From Streptomyces sp. NBRC 109706 (GTDB lineage: Bacteria > Actinomycetota > Actinomycetes > Streptomycetales > Streptomycetaceae): 64,000 bases of DNA. The translations under genes and the position numbers were made by a program. The stretch's first letter is position 1, and every line of letters starts with the position of its first letter. Below the pieces are notes generated by a model, which was given only the letters and a program-made list of their open reading frames with translations, was not told the DNA's origin and did no database searches. Positions 1 to 26,200 of this stretch are shown here, one piece after another. The stretch is taken from the NCBI RefSeq assembly GCF_000974485.1, contig NZ_BBOM01000015.1, positions 56,635 to 120,634 of the forward strand, given 5' to 3'.

Positions 1-2587
1 GCCCCCGTCGTCGCGCCGCAGCGAACCGATGGCGGCGACCTCGACGCCGGCGGCCTCGGCGGTCTCCTGGACGCCGACGGTCAGCACGGGATGGGCGCTC
101 ATCTCCACGAAGGCGCCGGCTCCTTGGCCCAGCCAACCCCGGATCGCCTCATCGAACCGGACCCGTTCCCGCAGGTTGCGCACCCAGTACTCGGCACCCA
201 GCTCGGTGCCATCCACCATCTCGCCGGTCACGGAGGAGAGCAGCGGGAAACGCGTGGTCTGTGGGGTGATCCCGGCGAGAACCTTCGTCAACTCCTCGCG
301 GACGGACTCCACATGGGCCGAATGCGAGGCATAGTCCACCGCAATCCGCCGCACCCACACGCCTTCGGCCTCAAGCCGCGCCACCAGGCCCGCGACCCCG
401 TCCACATCACCCGAAACCACCGTGGACTCGGGTCCGTTGACGGCGGCCACCGACACACCCTCGGGAAGCTCCAAGGCATCCGCCGGCAGACCGACGGAGG
501 CCATCGCGCCGCCGCCGGCCAGCCGCTCCCCGATCACCCTCGACCGCAACGCCACCACCCGCGCGCCGTCTTCGAGAGACAGCCCACCGGCCACCACAGC
601 AGCCGCGATCTCACCCTGCGAATGCCCCACCACACCCAAAGGCACCACACCAAACGACTCCCACAACCGCGCCAACGACACCATCACCGCCCACGACGCC
701 GGCTGCACCACATCAACCCGCGACAACAACCCCTCATCCCCCAGAGCCACCTCAAGATCCCAGTCGACGAACTCCCCCAACGCCCGACCACACTCGGCCA
801 ACGCCTCCCCGAACACCGGGAACGCCGCAGCCAGTTCAAGGCCCATCCCCACCCACTGCGAACCCTGCCCTGGGAAGACCAGGACCACCCGTTCGGTGCC
901 CTCGCCGACCTCGCCGCGCACCACCCGGGGGTCGTCCTCGCCGCGCCCCAGCGCCCGGAGTCCGCCGAGCAGCGCCTCGCGGCCCTCCCCCACCACCACC
1001 GCACGGTGGTCGAGAGGGGCGCGCGCGGTGACCAGCGTCCGGCCGATCTCCGTGGTCGATGTCTCGGGGTGTTCGGTGGCGAAGGTGGCCAGCCGATCGG
1101 CCAGTTGACGCAGCGCCTCCGGGTCGGCGGCCGAGACCGGCCAGACGGTCGGCCCGCCGGTTTCGCCGGTCCTGCTCTTCCCGGCGGCCTCGGCCTCGGT
1201 TTCGGGTGCCTGCTCCAGGATGAGGTGTGCGTTGGTGCCGCTGACGCCGAACGCGGAGACGCCGGCGCGGCGCGGTTCGCCGGTCTCCGGCCAGGGCTGG
1301 GCCTCGGCGAGCAGCCGCACCGCGCCCGAGTCCCAGTTGACATGCGGGGAGGGCGCGTCGACATGGAGGGTGGCGGGCAGGGTGCCATGGCGCATGCCCA
1401 TCACCATCTTGATCACGCCGGCGACGCCTGCGGCGGCGGCCGTGTGCCCGATGTTGGACTTCACCGAGCCGAGCCAGAGCGGCTGGTCGTCCTCCTTGGC
1501 CCGACCGTAGGTGTTGAGGAGCGCCTGGGCCTCGATCGGGTCGCCCAGCGAGGTGCCGGTGCCATGGGCCTCCACCGCGTCGATCAACTGCGGCGACAGC
1601 CTGGCATTGGCCAACGCCTGCCGGATCACGCGCTGTTGGGAGGGACCGTTGGGCGCGGTGAGGCCGTTGGACGCGCCGTCCTGGTTGACGGCGGAGCCCC
1701 GGATCACGGCCAGCACCCGGTGCCCGTTGCGGCGCGCGTCGGACAGCCGCTCGACCAGCAGCAGGCCGACGCCCTCGGCCCAGCCGGTGCCGTCGGCGCC
1801 GGCCGCGAACGCCTTGCAGCGGCCGTCGGGGGCGAGCCCTCGCTGCCGGCTGAACTCGACAAAGACCTCGGGGCTCGGCAGCACATTGACGCCGCCGGCG
1901 ATGGCCAGCGAGCACTCCTCGGCGCGGAGCGCGGTGACGGCCTGGTGGAGCGCGACCAGCGAGGAGGAGCAGGCGGTGTCGACGGTGACGGCCGGGCCTT
2001 CGAGGCCGAGGGTGTAGGAGATCCGGCCGGAGAGGACGCTGGTGGCCTGGCCGGTCAGGGCATAGCCCTCGATGGCCTCGGCGTCCTGGCCCTCCGCCCG
2101 GCCGTAGCCGGAGAAGCCGGCGCCGACAAAGACCCCGGTGTCGCTGCCGCGCAGGGTCGAGGTGTCGATGCCGGCGCGTTCGACGGCCTCCCAGGCGGTC
2201 TCCAGCAGCAGCCGCTGCTGGGGGTCCATGGCCAGCGCCTCGCGCGGCGAGATCCCGAAGAACGGGGCGTCGAAGTGCGCGACATCGTCCAGGAATCCGC
2301 CCTCGCGGACATAGCTCTTCCCCGAGGCGTCCGGATCCGGATCGTAGACCGCGTCGACGTCCCAGCCCCGGTCGGTGGGGAACGGGGCGATGGCGTCGCC
2401 GTCCTCGGCGAGCAGCCGCCACAGGTCCTCGGGGGACCGCACCCCGCCCGGGTAGCGGCAGGCCATGCCGACGATGGCGATCGGCTCCCGCAGTTGCTCC
2501 TCGATATCGGATATCCGCTTGCGCGCCTTGTGGAGATCCGTCGTCGCCCGCTTGAGGTAATTACGAAGCTTCTCTTCGTTACTCATC
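1..2587 (-). CDS. Modular type I PKS, KS-AT(methylmalonyl)..., 3' part beyond the left edge
   Basis: The first 862 codons of a PKS extension protein are in the window; the gene reads through position 1 with no stop. The start is the ATG at 2587, behind AAGGTGA with 7 nt spacing, 25 nt after the stop of the upstream three-module gene, so it lies in the same operon. Residues 1-33 are a coiled-coil N-terminal docking helix (MSNEEKLRNYLK...). The KS follows from about residue 34 with Cys206 in VDTACSSSL and the EAHGTGT and SNIGHT histidines. The AT has FVFPGQ-like VLVFPGQGSQW near 560, GHSQGE near 656 and YASHS near 754; this pair is the known methylmalonyl-CoA signature. Any reductive loop, ACP or thioesterase lies outside the window. 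Part of the AT DNA (about 100-865) is a third, diverged copy of the repeat found at 15506 and 20528. KS and AT calls are sure; the module's reductive state is unknown. Confidence 0.95.
100..865. repeat. Diverged third copy of the methylmalonyl-AT repeat
   Basis: By eye this stretch matches the AT segments at 15506-16722 and 20528-21750 closely, including long identical runs such as the part encoding GHSQGE and YASHS, but it is diverged at its left end. The right part (about 540-865) shares the C- and A-rich top strand. It lies inside the KS-AT gene on the minus strand. Confidence 0.75.
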
Positions 2588-2612
2588 TTTCGTCACCTTG
2601 TCCAGAGCCTCG

Positions 2613-18221
<15,609 letters not shown>

Positions 18222-18295
18222 CACAGGCTCCCTGGGAGATGAATCGAGGTAAGTACAAGGCCGCCGGTACTGAATTACCTACGCGAGAAAGTTGA

Positions 18296-21200
18296 TCAAC
18301 TCGGCTTTCCCAGCTCCCTGTGCAGAAATTCGAATACCTCGTCGTCAGAGGCCGATTCGAGCTTGTCGGTGAAGTCCTCGCCGGCGTCGGATTTAGTTTC
18401 GGCGCCGGTCCAGGCGGCGAGCATCCGTTCCAACCGCTGGGCGATCTGGGCGCGTTCGGCCTCGCTGGCGGTGGCCTGGGAGAGGCCACGGTCCATCCGG
18501 TCGAGTTCGGCGTGCAGGGTGGCGACGCTCATGGTGCCGTCCCGCACGATCTCGGCGCGCAGGTGTTCGGCCAGCGCGGCGGGGGTGGGGTACTCGAAGA
18601 CGAGGGTGGCCGGCAGTTTGAGGCCGGTGGCGCGGTTGAGCCGGTTGCGGAGGTCGATCGCGGTCATGGACTCGATGCCGAGGTCCTTGAAGGCGCGCTG
18701 GGGCTCCAGGTTCTCGTCCGGTGCGTGGCCGAGGACGGAGCCGGCGTATCCGCAGACCAGCCTGGTCAGTTCGGCCTGCTGTTCCTCGACGGGCAGTGCG
18801 GCCAGCCGGGCGCGCAGCTCCTCGGACTCCCGTCCGTCGGTCGGTTCCTCCTCCTGGGCGGCGGTCAACGCGGCGCGGGCCTCGGGCACGCCCTCGATCA
18901 GCCGGCTCGGCCTGGCCAGGGTGAAGGTCGGCGCGAACCGTTCCCAGTCGACGGCGGCGACGGCGGCGAACGGCAGCCCGCGGGAGAGCACCTGTCCCAG
19001 TGCGGACAGCGCCAACTCGGGGGCGAGCGGCGGGAGTCCGCTGGCGCGGGCCTGTCGGATGGCGTCCGTGGCGTTGGCCGTGGCGGCGATCTCCCTCTCC
19101 GACATCTCCCAGAGCGCCCAGGCCACGGAGATGTCCGGGGCCCCGGCGGCGCGACGCTGTCGGGCCAGCGCGTCCAGATGCGCGTTGGCGGCGGCATAGC
19201 CGGTGTGGTTGCCGCTGCCCCAGACGCCGGCGACGGAGGTGAAGTGGACGACGGTGTCGAGCGCGTCCCGGTCGAGCAGTTCGTCGAGGTGCTGGGCCAC
19301 GCCCACCTTGGCGAGGAGGGCCCTCGTCAGTTCGGGCAGGGTGGTCTCGGTCAGTGCGGCCAGTTCGACGGTGGCCGCGGTGTGCAGCACGGCGCGGACG
19401 GTGTCGCCTTCGTCCGTCAACCGCTTGACCAGGCCGGCGAGTTGGGCGCGGTCGGTGGGGTCGCAGGGGACGAGGGTGACGGTGACGTCGAGTTCGGCCA
19501 GTTCGGCGGCCAGCGGGGTGTCGGCCGTCTCGTCCGTTGCGTCCTGGTCGAGCAGGACGACGCGTCGGGCGCCGCCTCCGGCCGCCCAGCGGGCCAGGTG
19601 CTCGGCCATGGTGCCGGCGCCGCCGGTGATCAGCACGGTGTCGCGCGGTGACCATGCCTCGGCGGGCTCGCGGGTCGGCGCGGGGACGCGGGTGAGCCGG
19701 CGGACAAAGGTGCCGTCCGGGCGGAGCGCGAACTGGTCCTCTTCGGAGTCGCCGGTGAGCGCGGCGAGCAGCGGTTCGTCGAGCCAGCCGAGGTCGGTCG
19801 CCGCCTCGCCCGGCGGGGTGCCGAGGTCGAGCAACCCGCCCCAGAGCCGGGGGTGTTCGACGGCGGCGACCTGTCCGATGCCCCAGACCTGGGCCTGCGC
19901 CGGATGGTCGGCCGGGTCGGTTTCGGACACCGCGACGGCGCCTCTGGTGGCGGCCCACAGGCGGGCGTCGTCGGGGGCGATGTCCACCAGTGCCTGGGTC
20001 AGCAGCAGGGTGCCGGCCACGCCGACGGTCAGCCCGAAGTGGTCGCGGTGCGGGCGCTCGTCGAACGCGAGCAGCGACAACACGCCCTCGGCGTCCGGGT
20101 GTTCGGCGAAGGCGCCCTGAAGGGTGCCGGCGATGGTGGCCCGGTCCTGGGCGGTGGCGTCGACGGTGACCCGGTGCACCTCGGCGCCGGCCCTGGCGAG
20201 GGCGTCCGCCACGGCGGTGGCGTCGGCGCGCCCGGAAGGGCCGCCCGCCTTCGGCGGCAGCACGACCAGCCAGTTGCCGGCCTGGCCGGCGGTGGCGCCG
20301 GTCAACCGTTCCCAGGCCGGCCGGTAGAGCCAGGATCCGGCGGTGGAACGCTCGCGGGTGCGGCGACGCCACTGGGAGACGGCGGGGAGCACGGCCTGGA
20401 GCGACTGGTCGTCGGAGACATCCAGCAGGGAGCCGAGGGACTGCAGGTCCTCGGCCTCGACGGCCTCCCAGAAGCGCGATTCGTCCACGTCGGCCGGCCG
20501 CCCGGCGGCCTCGGCGGGAGTCGACTCCAGCCAGTAGCGGCGGCGCTGGAAGGGGTAGGTGGGGAGTTCGGTGGCCAGCTCACGGGCGGCCCGACTGCCG
20601 GCCTGGGGCAGCAACGGAGACCAGTCCACCCCGACACCCCGCACCCACGCCTCCGCCAACGCCGTCACCCAACGCCGCGCACCACCCTCACCACGCCGCA
20701 ACGAACCCACCACCACCGCATCAACCCCAGCAGCCTCCGCCGTCTCACCGACCCCAACGGTCAACACCGGATGCGCACTCATCTCCAAAAACGCACCAGC
20801 ACCCTGACCCAACCAACCCCGAACCGCCTCATCGAACCTGACCCGCTCCCGCAGATTCCGCACCCAGTACTCGGGGCCCAGCTCGGAGCCGTCCACGATC
20901 TCACCGGTCACGGAGGAGAGCAGCGGGAAACGCGTCGCCCGAGGGGCGATCCCGCCCAGAACCTCCGTCAACTCCTCGCGGACAGACTCCACATGAGCCG
21001 AATGCGAGGCATAGTCCACCGCGATCCGCCGCACCCACACACCCTCGCCCTCAAGCCGCGCCACCAGGCCCGCGACCCCATCCACATCACCCGAAACCAC
21101 CGTCGACTCCGGCCCATTGACAGCCGCCACCGACACACCCCCGGGAAGCTCCAACGCATCCGCCGGCAACCCAACCGACGCCATCGCACCCCCACCCGCC

Positions 21201-23251
21201 AACCGCTCCCCGATCACCCTCGACCGCAACGCCACCACCCGCGCACCATCGCGCAACGACAACCCACCCGCCACCACAGCAGCCGCGATCTCACCCTGCG
21301 AATGCCCCACCACACCCGAAGGCACCACACCGAACGACTCCCACAACCGCGCCAACGACACCATCACCGCCCACGACGCCGGCTGCACCACATCAACCCG
21401 CGACAACAACCCCTCATCCCCCAGAGCCACCTCAAGATCCCACTCGACGAACTCCCCCAACGCCCGACCACACTCGACCAACGCCTCCCCGAACACCGGG
21501 AACGCCTCAGCCAGTTCAAGACCCATCCCCACCCACTGCGAACCCTGACCAGGAAACACAAACACCGGACGCCGCACACCCTCCACCACCACACCACTCA
21601 CCACACCCGAACCCCCATCAGAACCCGCACCCACATCAGAACCCGCCAACACCACCGACCGATACTCCAACGCCGCCCGCCCCGACAACAACGCACCACC
21701 CACCACACCAGCCCCCACCCCAGGCCGCCCCGCCAAGAACTCCCGCAGCCGCGTGGTCTGTTCCTCCAGCGCCTCGGCGTCCGCCGCGGCCAGCGGCCAG
21801 GGGATGACTCCGCCGGCCGCCTCGGCCGACGGGGTCGGGCGGTCCTCGTCCTCGCCGTCCTCGTCCTCGGGGGCCTGCTCCAGGATGATGTGCGCGTTGG
21901 TGCCGCTGATGCCGAACGAGGAGACGGCGGCCCGGCGGGGTTCGCCGGTCTCCGGCCAGGGCCTGGCCTCGGTGAGCAGCCGCACCGCGCCCGAGTCCCA
22001 GTCCACATGCGGCGAGAGCGCGTCCACATGGAGGGTCTTGGGCAGCACTCCGTGCCGCATCGCCATGACCATCTTGATGATGCCGCCGACGCCGGCGGCG
22101 CGCTGGGCGTGGCCGATATTGGACTTGAACGAGCCCAGCCAGAGCGGGCGTTCGGAGTCGCGGCCCTTGCCATAGGTGTTGAGGAGTGCCTGGGCCTCGA
22201 TCGGGTCGCCGAGCCGGGTGCCGGTGCCATGGGCCTCGACGGTGTGCACCTCGTTGGCGGCGAGGCGGGCGTTGGCCAGCGCCTGGCGGATCACGCGTTC
22301 CTGTGCGGGCGCGTTGGGCGCGGTGAGGCCGTTGGACGCGCCGTCCTGGTTGATCGCGGAACCGCGGATCACGGCCAGCACCCGGTGCCCGTTGGCGCGC
22401 GCGTCGGAGAGACGTTCGATCATCAGCATGCCGACGCCCTCCGCCCAGGAGGTGCCGTCGGCGCCGGCGGCGAACGCCTTGCAGCGGCCGTCGGGGGCGA
22501 GCCCTCGCTGCCGGCTGAACTCGGTGAACATCTCGGGGGTGGCGAGGACGGCGACGCCGCCGGCGAGGGCGAGGGAGCACTCGCGGCCGCGCAGCGCGGT
22601 GACGGCCTGGTGGAGCGCCACCAGGGAGGACGAGCAGGCGGTGTCGACGGTGACGGCCGGGCCTTCGAGGCCGAAGGTGTAGGAGACGCGGCCGGAGGCG
22701 ACGCTGGCGTCCTTGCCGGTCATGGCGTAGCCCTCGACGCCGTCGGGGAGGCGGCCGAAGGTGCCGCCGTAGCCGTAGTTGCCGGCGCCGACGAAGACTC
22801 CGGTTTCGGTGCCGCGCAGCGCCGAGGGGGCGATCCCGGCGCGTTCGACGGCCTCCCAGGAGGTTTCGAGGAGCAGCCGCTGCTGCGGGTCCATGGCCAG
22901 CGCCTCGCGCGGCGAGATCCCGAAGAGCCGGGCGTCGAACTGGTCGCAGTCGTAGAGGAATCCGCCCTCCCGCACATAGCTGGTACGGGGGGTGTCGGGC
23001 TCGGGGTCGTAGAGCGCTTCGAGGTCCCAGCCCCGGTTGGTGGGGAACTCGGAGATGCCGTCGCCGCCCTCGTCGACCAGCCGCCACAGGTCCTCGGGCG
23101 ACCGCACGTCGCCGGGGAAGCGGCAGGCGATGCCGATGACGGCGATCGGCTCGTGCTCGCGCTGCTCCAGTTCGGTGATGCGCCGGCTCGCCTGCCGCAG
23201 GTCCGTGGTGGCCCGCTTGAGGTAGTCGCGAAGCTTTTCTTCGTTACTCAT
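18296..23251 (-). CDS. Single-module type I PKS: KS-ATmm-KR(degenerate)-ACP, 1651 aa
   Basis: The ATG at 23251 is taken because it restores the conserved MSNEEKLRDYLKRATTDL docking start; an in-frame TTG at 23266 would only add five residues. The gene begins 27 nt after the preceding PKS stop. The KS has Cys206. The AT has GHSQGE about 650 and YASHS about 751 (methylmalonyl). The KR (from about 1208) keeps the catalytic Lys (LLAKVG), Ser (FTSVAG) and Tyr (about 1351, in GNHTGYAAANA). Its cofactor loop, however, reads GGAGTMAEH instead of GGTGxLGxx, and the usual TSRRG that grips the NADPH phosphate is LLDQDA. There is no LDD. This pattern matches C2-type KRs, which do not reduce but can epimerise the alpha-methyl. 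The ACP (GIESM, about 1527) has Glu for the usual Asp before Ser. The C-terminal docking tail is SASDDEVFEFL. The module most likely leaves a beta-keto group. Confidence 0.95.
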   Translation of the reverse strand: MSNEEKLRDYLKRATTDLRQASRRITELEQREHEPIAVIGIACRFPGDVRSPEDLWRLVDEGGDGISEFPTNRGWDLEALYDPEPDTPRTSYVREGGFLYDCDQFDARLFGISPREALAMDPQQRLLLETSWEAVERAGIAPSALRGTETGVFVGAGNYGYGGTFGRLPDGVEGYAMTGKDASVASGRVSYTFGLEGPAVTVDTACSSSLVALHQAVTALRGRECSLALAGGVAVLATPEMFTEFSRQRGLAPDGRCKAFAAGADGTSWAEGVGMLMIERLSDARANGHRVLAVIRGSAINQDGASNGLTAPNAPAQERVIRQALANARLAANEVHTVEAHGTGTRLGDPIEAQALLNTYGKGRDSERPLWLGSFKSNIGHAQRAAGVGGIIKMVMAMRHGVLPKTLHVDALSPHVDWDSGAVRLLTEARPWPETGEPRRAAVSSFGISGTNAHIILEQAPEDEDGEDEDRPTPSAEAAGGVIPWPLAAADAEALEEQTTRLREFLAGRPGVGAGVVGGALLSGRAALEYRSVVLAGSDVGAGSDGGSGVVSGVVVEGVRRPVFVFPGQGSQWVGMGLELAEAFPVFGEALVECGRALGEFVEWDLEVALGDEGLLSRVDVVQPASWAVMVSLARLWESFGVVPSGVVGHSQGEIAAAVVAGGLSLRDGARVVALRSRVIGERLAGGGAMASVGLPADALELPGGVSVAAVNGPESTVVSGDVDGVAGLVARLEGEGVWVRRIAVDYASHSAHVESVREELTEVLGGIAPRATRFPLLSSVTGEIVDGSELGPEYWVRNLRERVRFDEAVRGWLGQGAGAFLEMSAHPVLTVGVGETAEAAGVDAVVVGSLRRGEGGARRWVTALAEAWVRGVGVDWSPLLPQAGSRAARELATELPTYPFQRRRYWLESTPAEAAGRPADVDESRFWEAVEAEDLQSLGSLLDVSDDQSLQAVLPAVSQWRRRTRERSTAGSWLYRPAWERLTGATAGQAGNWLVVLPPKAGGPSGRADATAVADALARAGAEVHRVTVDATAQDRATIAGTLQGAFAEHPDAEGVLSLLAFDERPHRDHFGLTVGVAGTLLLTQALVDIAPDDARLWAATRGAVAVSETDPADHPAQAQVWGIGQVAAVEHPRLWGGLLDLGTPPGEAATDLGWLDEPLLAALTGDSEEDQFALRPDGTFVRRLTRVPAPTREPAEAWSPRDTVLITGGAGTMAEHLARWAAGGGARRVVLLDQDATDETADTPLAAELAELDVTVTLVPCDPTDRAQLAGLVKRLTDEGDTVRAVLHTAATVELAALTETTLPELTRALLAKVGVAQHLDELLDRDALDTVVHFTSVAGVWGSGNHTGYAAANAHLDALARQRRAAGAPDISVAWALWEMSEREIAATANATDAIRQARASGLPPLAPELALSALGQVLSRGLPFAAVAAVDWERFAPTFTLARPSRLIEGVPEARAALTAAQEEEPTDGRESEELRARLAALPVEEQQAELTRLVCGYAGSVLGHAPDENLEPQRAFKDLGIESMTAIDLRNRLNRATGLKLPATLVFEYPTPAALAEHLRAEIVRDGTMSVATLHAELDRMDRGLSQATASEAERAQIAQRLERMLAAWTGAETKSDAGEDFTDKLESASDDEVFEFLHRELGKPS
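20528..21750. repeat. Methylmalonyl-AT repeat, copy 2 (with skew patch)
   Basis: This is the partner of 15506-16722, lying in the next gene upstream in the operon. The C/A-rich top strand is strongest at about 20640-21750. Differences from copy 1 are scattered single bases plus a 12-nt length difference in the part that encodes the Gly/Asp/Ser-rich stretch before GVVVEGVRRPVFVFPGQ. Confidence 0.85.
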
Positions 23252-23278
23252 GTCGGTGTCACTCAATCCAGAGCCGCG

Positions 23279-26200
23279 TCAGGGGATTTCTATTTCGTCG
23301 AGCAGATCGAAGAGTTCGCTGTCGGATGCGGACTCCACGGTGTCGTCGGCCGCCCGTTCCCTCGTTCCGCCCTGGCCGCCGTCCCACTGGGTGAGCAGGG
23401 AACGCAGCCGCAGGGTGATCTCGCCGCGTTGGTCCTCGGGGGCGGTGAGGGTGGTGAGGGCGGCCTTGAGCCGGTCGAGTTCGGTCAGCACGGAGGCGGC
23501 GGCGTCGCCGCTCTCGTCCGGGGTGATCCGGGCGAGCAGGGTCTCGGCCAGATCGGCCGGGGTGGGGTGGTCGAAGGCGGCCGTGGCGGAGAGGCGCACG
23601 CCGGTGGCGGCGGCGAGCCGGTTGCGGAGTTCGACGGCGGTCAGGGAGTCGAATCCGGCGTCCCGGAAGCTGCGTTCGGCGGCGATATCGCGCACCTCGC
23701 TGTGCCCGAGGACGCCGGCGGCCTGTTCGCGCACCAACTCCAGGGTGATGCGGTGCCGTTCGGCCTCGGGGACGCCGGCGAGGCGGCGCCTGATGTCCTG
23801 TGCGTCGGCCGGTCCCGCGGCCGTGCCGGCGGCCCGGCGGGCCGGGGCGCGGACGAGCCCGCGCAGCAGGGGTGGCACGCCGCCCTCGGCGGCGGCGCGG
23901 GTGCGGACGGCGGCCAGGTCGAGGCGGACGGGGACGACGGCGGGTTCGCCGAGGTCGAGCGCCGCGTCCAGCAGGGCCAGTCCCTCGCGGGAGCTGAGCG
24001 GGCGGACGCCGGAGCGGCCGAGGCGGGCCCGGTCGCCGGCACCGAGCGTCGCCGTCATGCCGCTGGCCTCCTCCCACAGGCCCCAGGCCAGGGAGAGGGC
24101 GGGCAGGCCACGGGCGCGGCGCTGGCGGGCCAGTTCGTCGAGGAAGGCGTTGGCCGCCGCGTAGTTGCCCTGTCCGGGGCCGCCGAGGACGGCGGTGGCC
24201 GAGGAGAACAGGACAAACGCGGTGAGGTCGGCGCCGGCGGTCAGCTCCGCCAGGGCGAGGGTCGCGTCGACCTTGGGGGCCAGCACCCGCTCGACCTGGT
24301 CCTCGGTGAGGGAGGCGACCACGGCGTCGTCGACCACGCCGGCGGTGTGCACCACGCCGCGCAGCGGCCGGCCCGGCGGGATGTCGGCGAGTGCCTTGGC
24401 CAGGGCGGTGCGGTCGGTGACATCGCAGGCGGCGACGGTCACCGAGGCGCCCTGCTCCTCCAGTTCGGCGATCCAGGCGTCGGCGCCTTCGGCGGCGCGG
24501 CCCCGGCGGCTGACCAGCAGCAGATGGCGCACCCCGTGCCGGGTCACCAGATGCTGGGCGACGAGCCGGCCGAGGGTGCCGGTGCCGCCGGTGATCAGCA
24601 CGGTGCCGTGCGGGTCCCAGGTGGTGGGCGCGGTCAGCACGACCTTGCCGATGTGCTTGGCCTGGCTGACATGACGGAACGCCTCGGGGGCGCGCCGCAT
24701 GTCGAAGGTGGTGACGGGCAGCGGGCTGAACGCTTCGGCGGCGAACAGGTCAAGGACCTGGCCGAGGATCGCGCCGATCCGTTGGGGTGTCAGCTCGGCG
24801 ATGTCGAAGGTCCGGTAGGCGACCCCCGGGTACCGCTCGGCGATGGTCTCGGGGTCGCGGATATCGGCCTTGCCCATCTCCAGGAACTGTCCGCCGCGTG
24901 GCAGCAGTTGGAGGGAGGCGTCGACGAACTCGCCGGTGAAGGCGTTGAGTACGACATCGACGCCGCGCCCCTGGGTGGCGGCGAGGAAGGCGTCCCGGAA
25001 GGCGGTGTCGCCGGTGGACGCCAGATGGGCGTCGTCCAGGCCGAGTTCGCGGAGTGCCGGCCATTTGCCCTCGCTGGCGGTGGCGAACACCTCGGCGCCC
25101 AGATGCCGGGCCAGCCGCACGGCGGCCATGCCGACGCCGCCGGCGCCGGAGTGGACCAGCACGGACTCGCCGGCCTTGAGTTCGGCGAGGTCCACCAGGC
25201 CGAGCCAGGCGGTGACAAAGGCGACCGGCACGCCGGCGGCCGTCTCGAAGGACCAGCCGGCCGGGATCCGGACCAGGGCCCTGGCGTCGGCCACCACCTG
25301 GGGGCCGAAGCCCCGGGCGACCATGCCCAACACGGCGTCGCCGACGGAGAGTCGGCTGACTCCGGGGCCGATCTCGGTGACGATGCCGGCAGCCTCGTCG
25401 CCGAGCCAGGGCGCGGTCTCGCCGGAGTACATGCCGAGGGCGATCAGCACGTCGCGGAAGTTCATCCCGGCGGCGCGGACGGCGATCCGCACCTCGTTCT
25501 GGCCGAGCGGCGCCGCGGCCTCCGGGCCGGGCAGCAGCCGCAGGTTCTCCAGCGATCCCGGCTTGGTGGTCTCCAACCGCCAGGGTTCGGCGGGGGGTTG
25601 GAGGGCGTCGCCGCCTTCGGAGCGGACCAGGCGGGGGCAGAGCGTCGCGTCGCCGAGCAGCCGCAGCTGCTCCTCGCCGCTGCCGACGGCGGCGGCCAGC
25701 TCGGGCAGCGGCCGCTCGCGGTCGGTCTCGACCAGCACCAGCCGGCCGGGGTGCTCCGCCTGGGTGGAGCGCCCCAGGCCCAGCACGGCGGCGTGCCCGA
25801 GGTGTGCGGAGCGGGTGACGAGCGCCAGCCGGGCGTCGGCGAACCGTTCGTCGGCGAGCCAGCGGCGCAGCAGCGTCAGGGTTTCGGCGACGGCCCGGTG
25901 GACGTCCAGCGCCTCGTCGACGCGGGCGATCACCAGCTCGGGCGCGCCATCGGCGGCCAGCCGGTCCAACGCGTCGTCGCCGGCGGGGAGTTCGACGGCG
26001 CGCGGGGTGCTTGTGGGCTCGCCGGCGGGGACCCAGTCCACCTGGTAGAGCGATTCGGGGCCGGCGGGCGCGGTGCGCAGGTTCTCCACGGAGACCGGGC
26101 GGACGGCCAGCGAGGCGATGGCGGCGACGGGCCGTCCGGCGGTGTCGGCGACCGTCACCGAGAGGGCGTCGCCCGCGCCGGGGGCGAGCCGGACGCGGAG

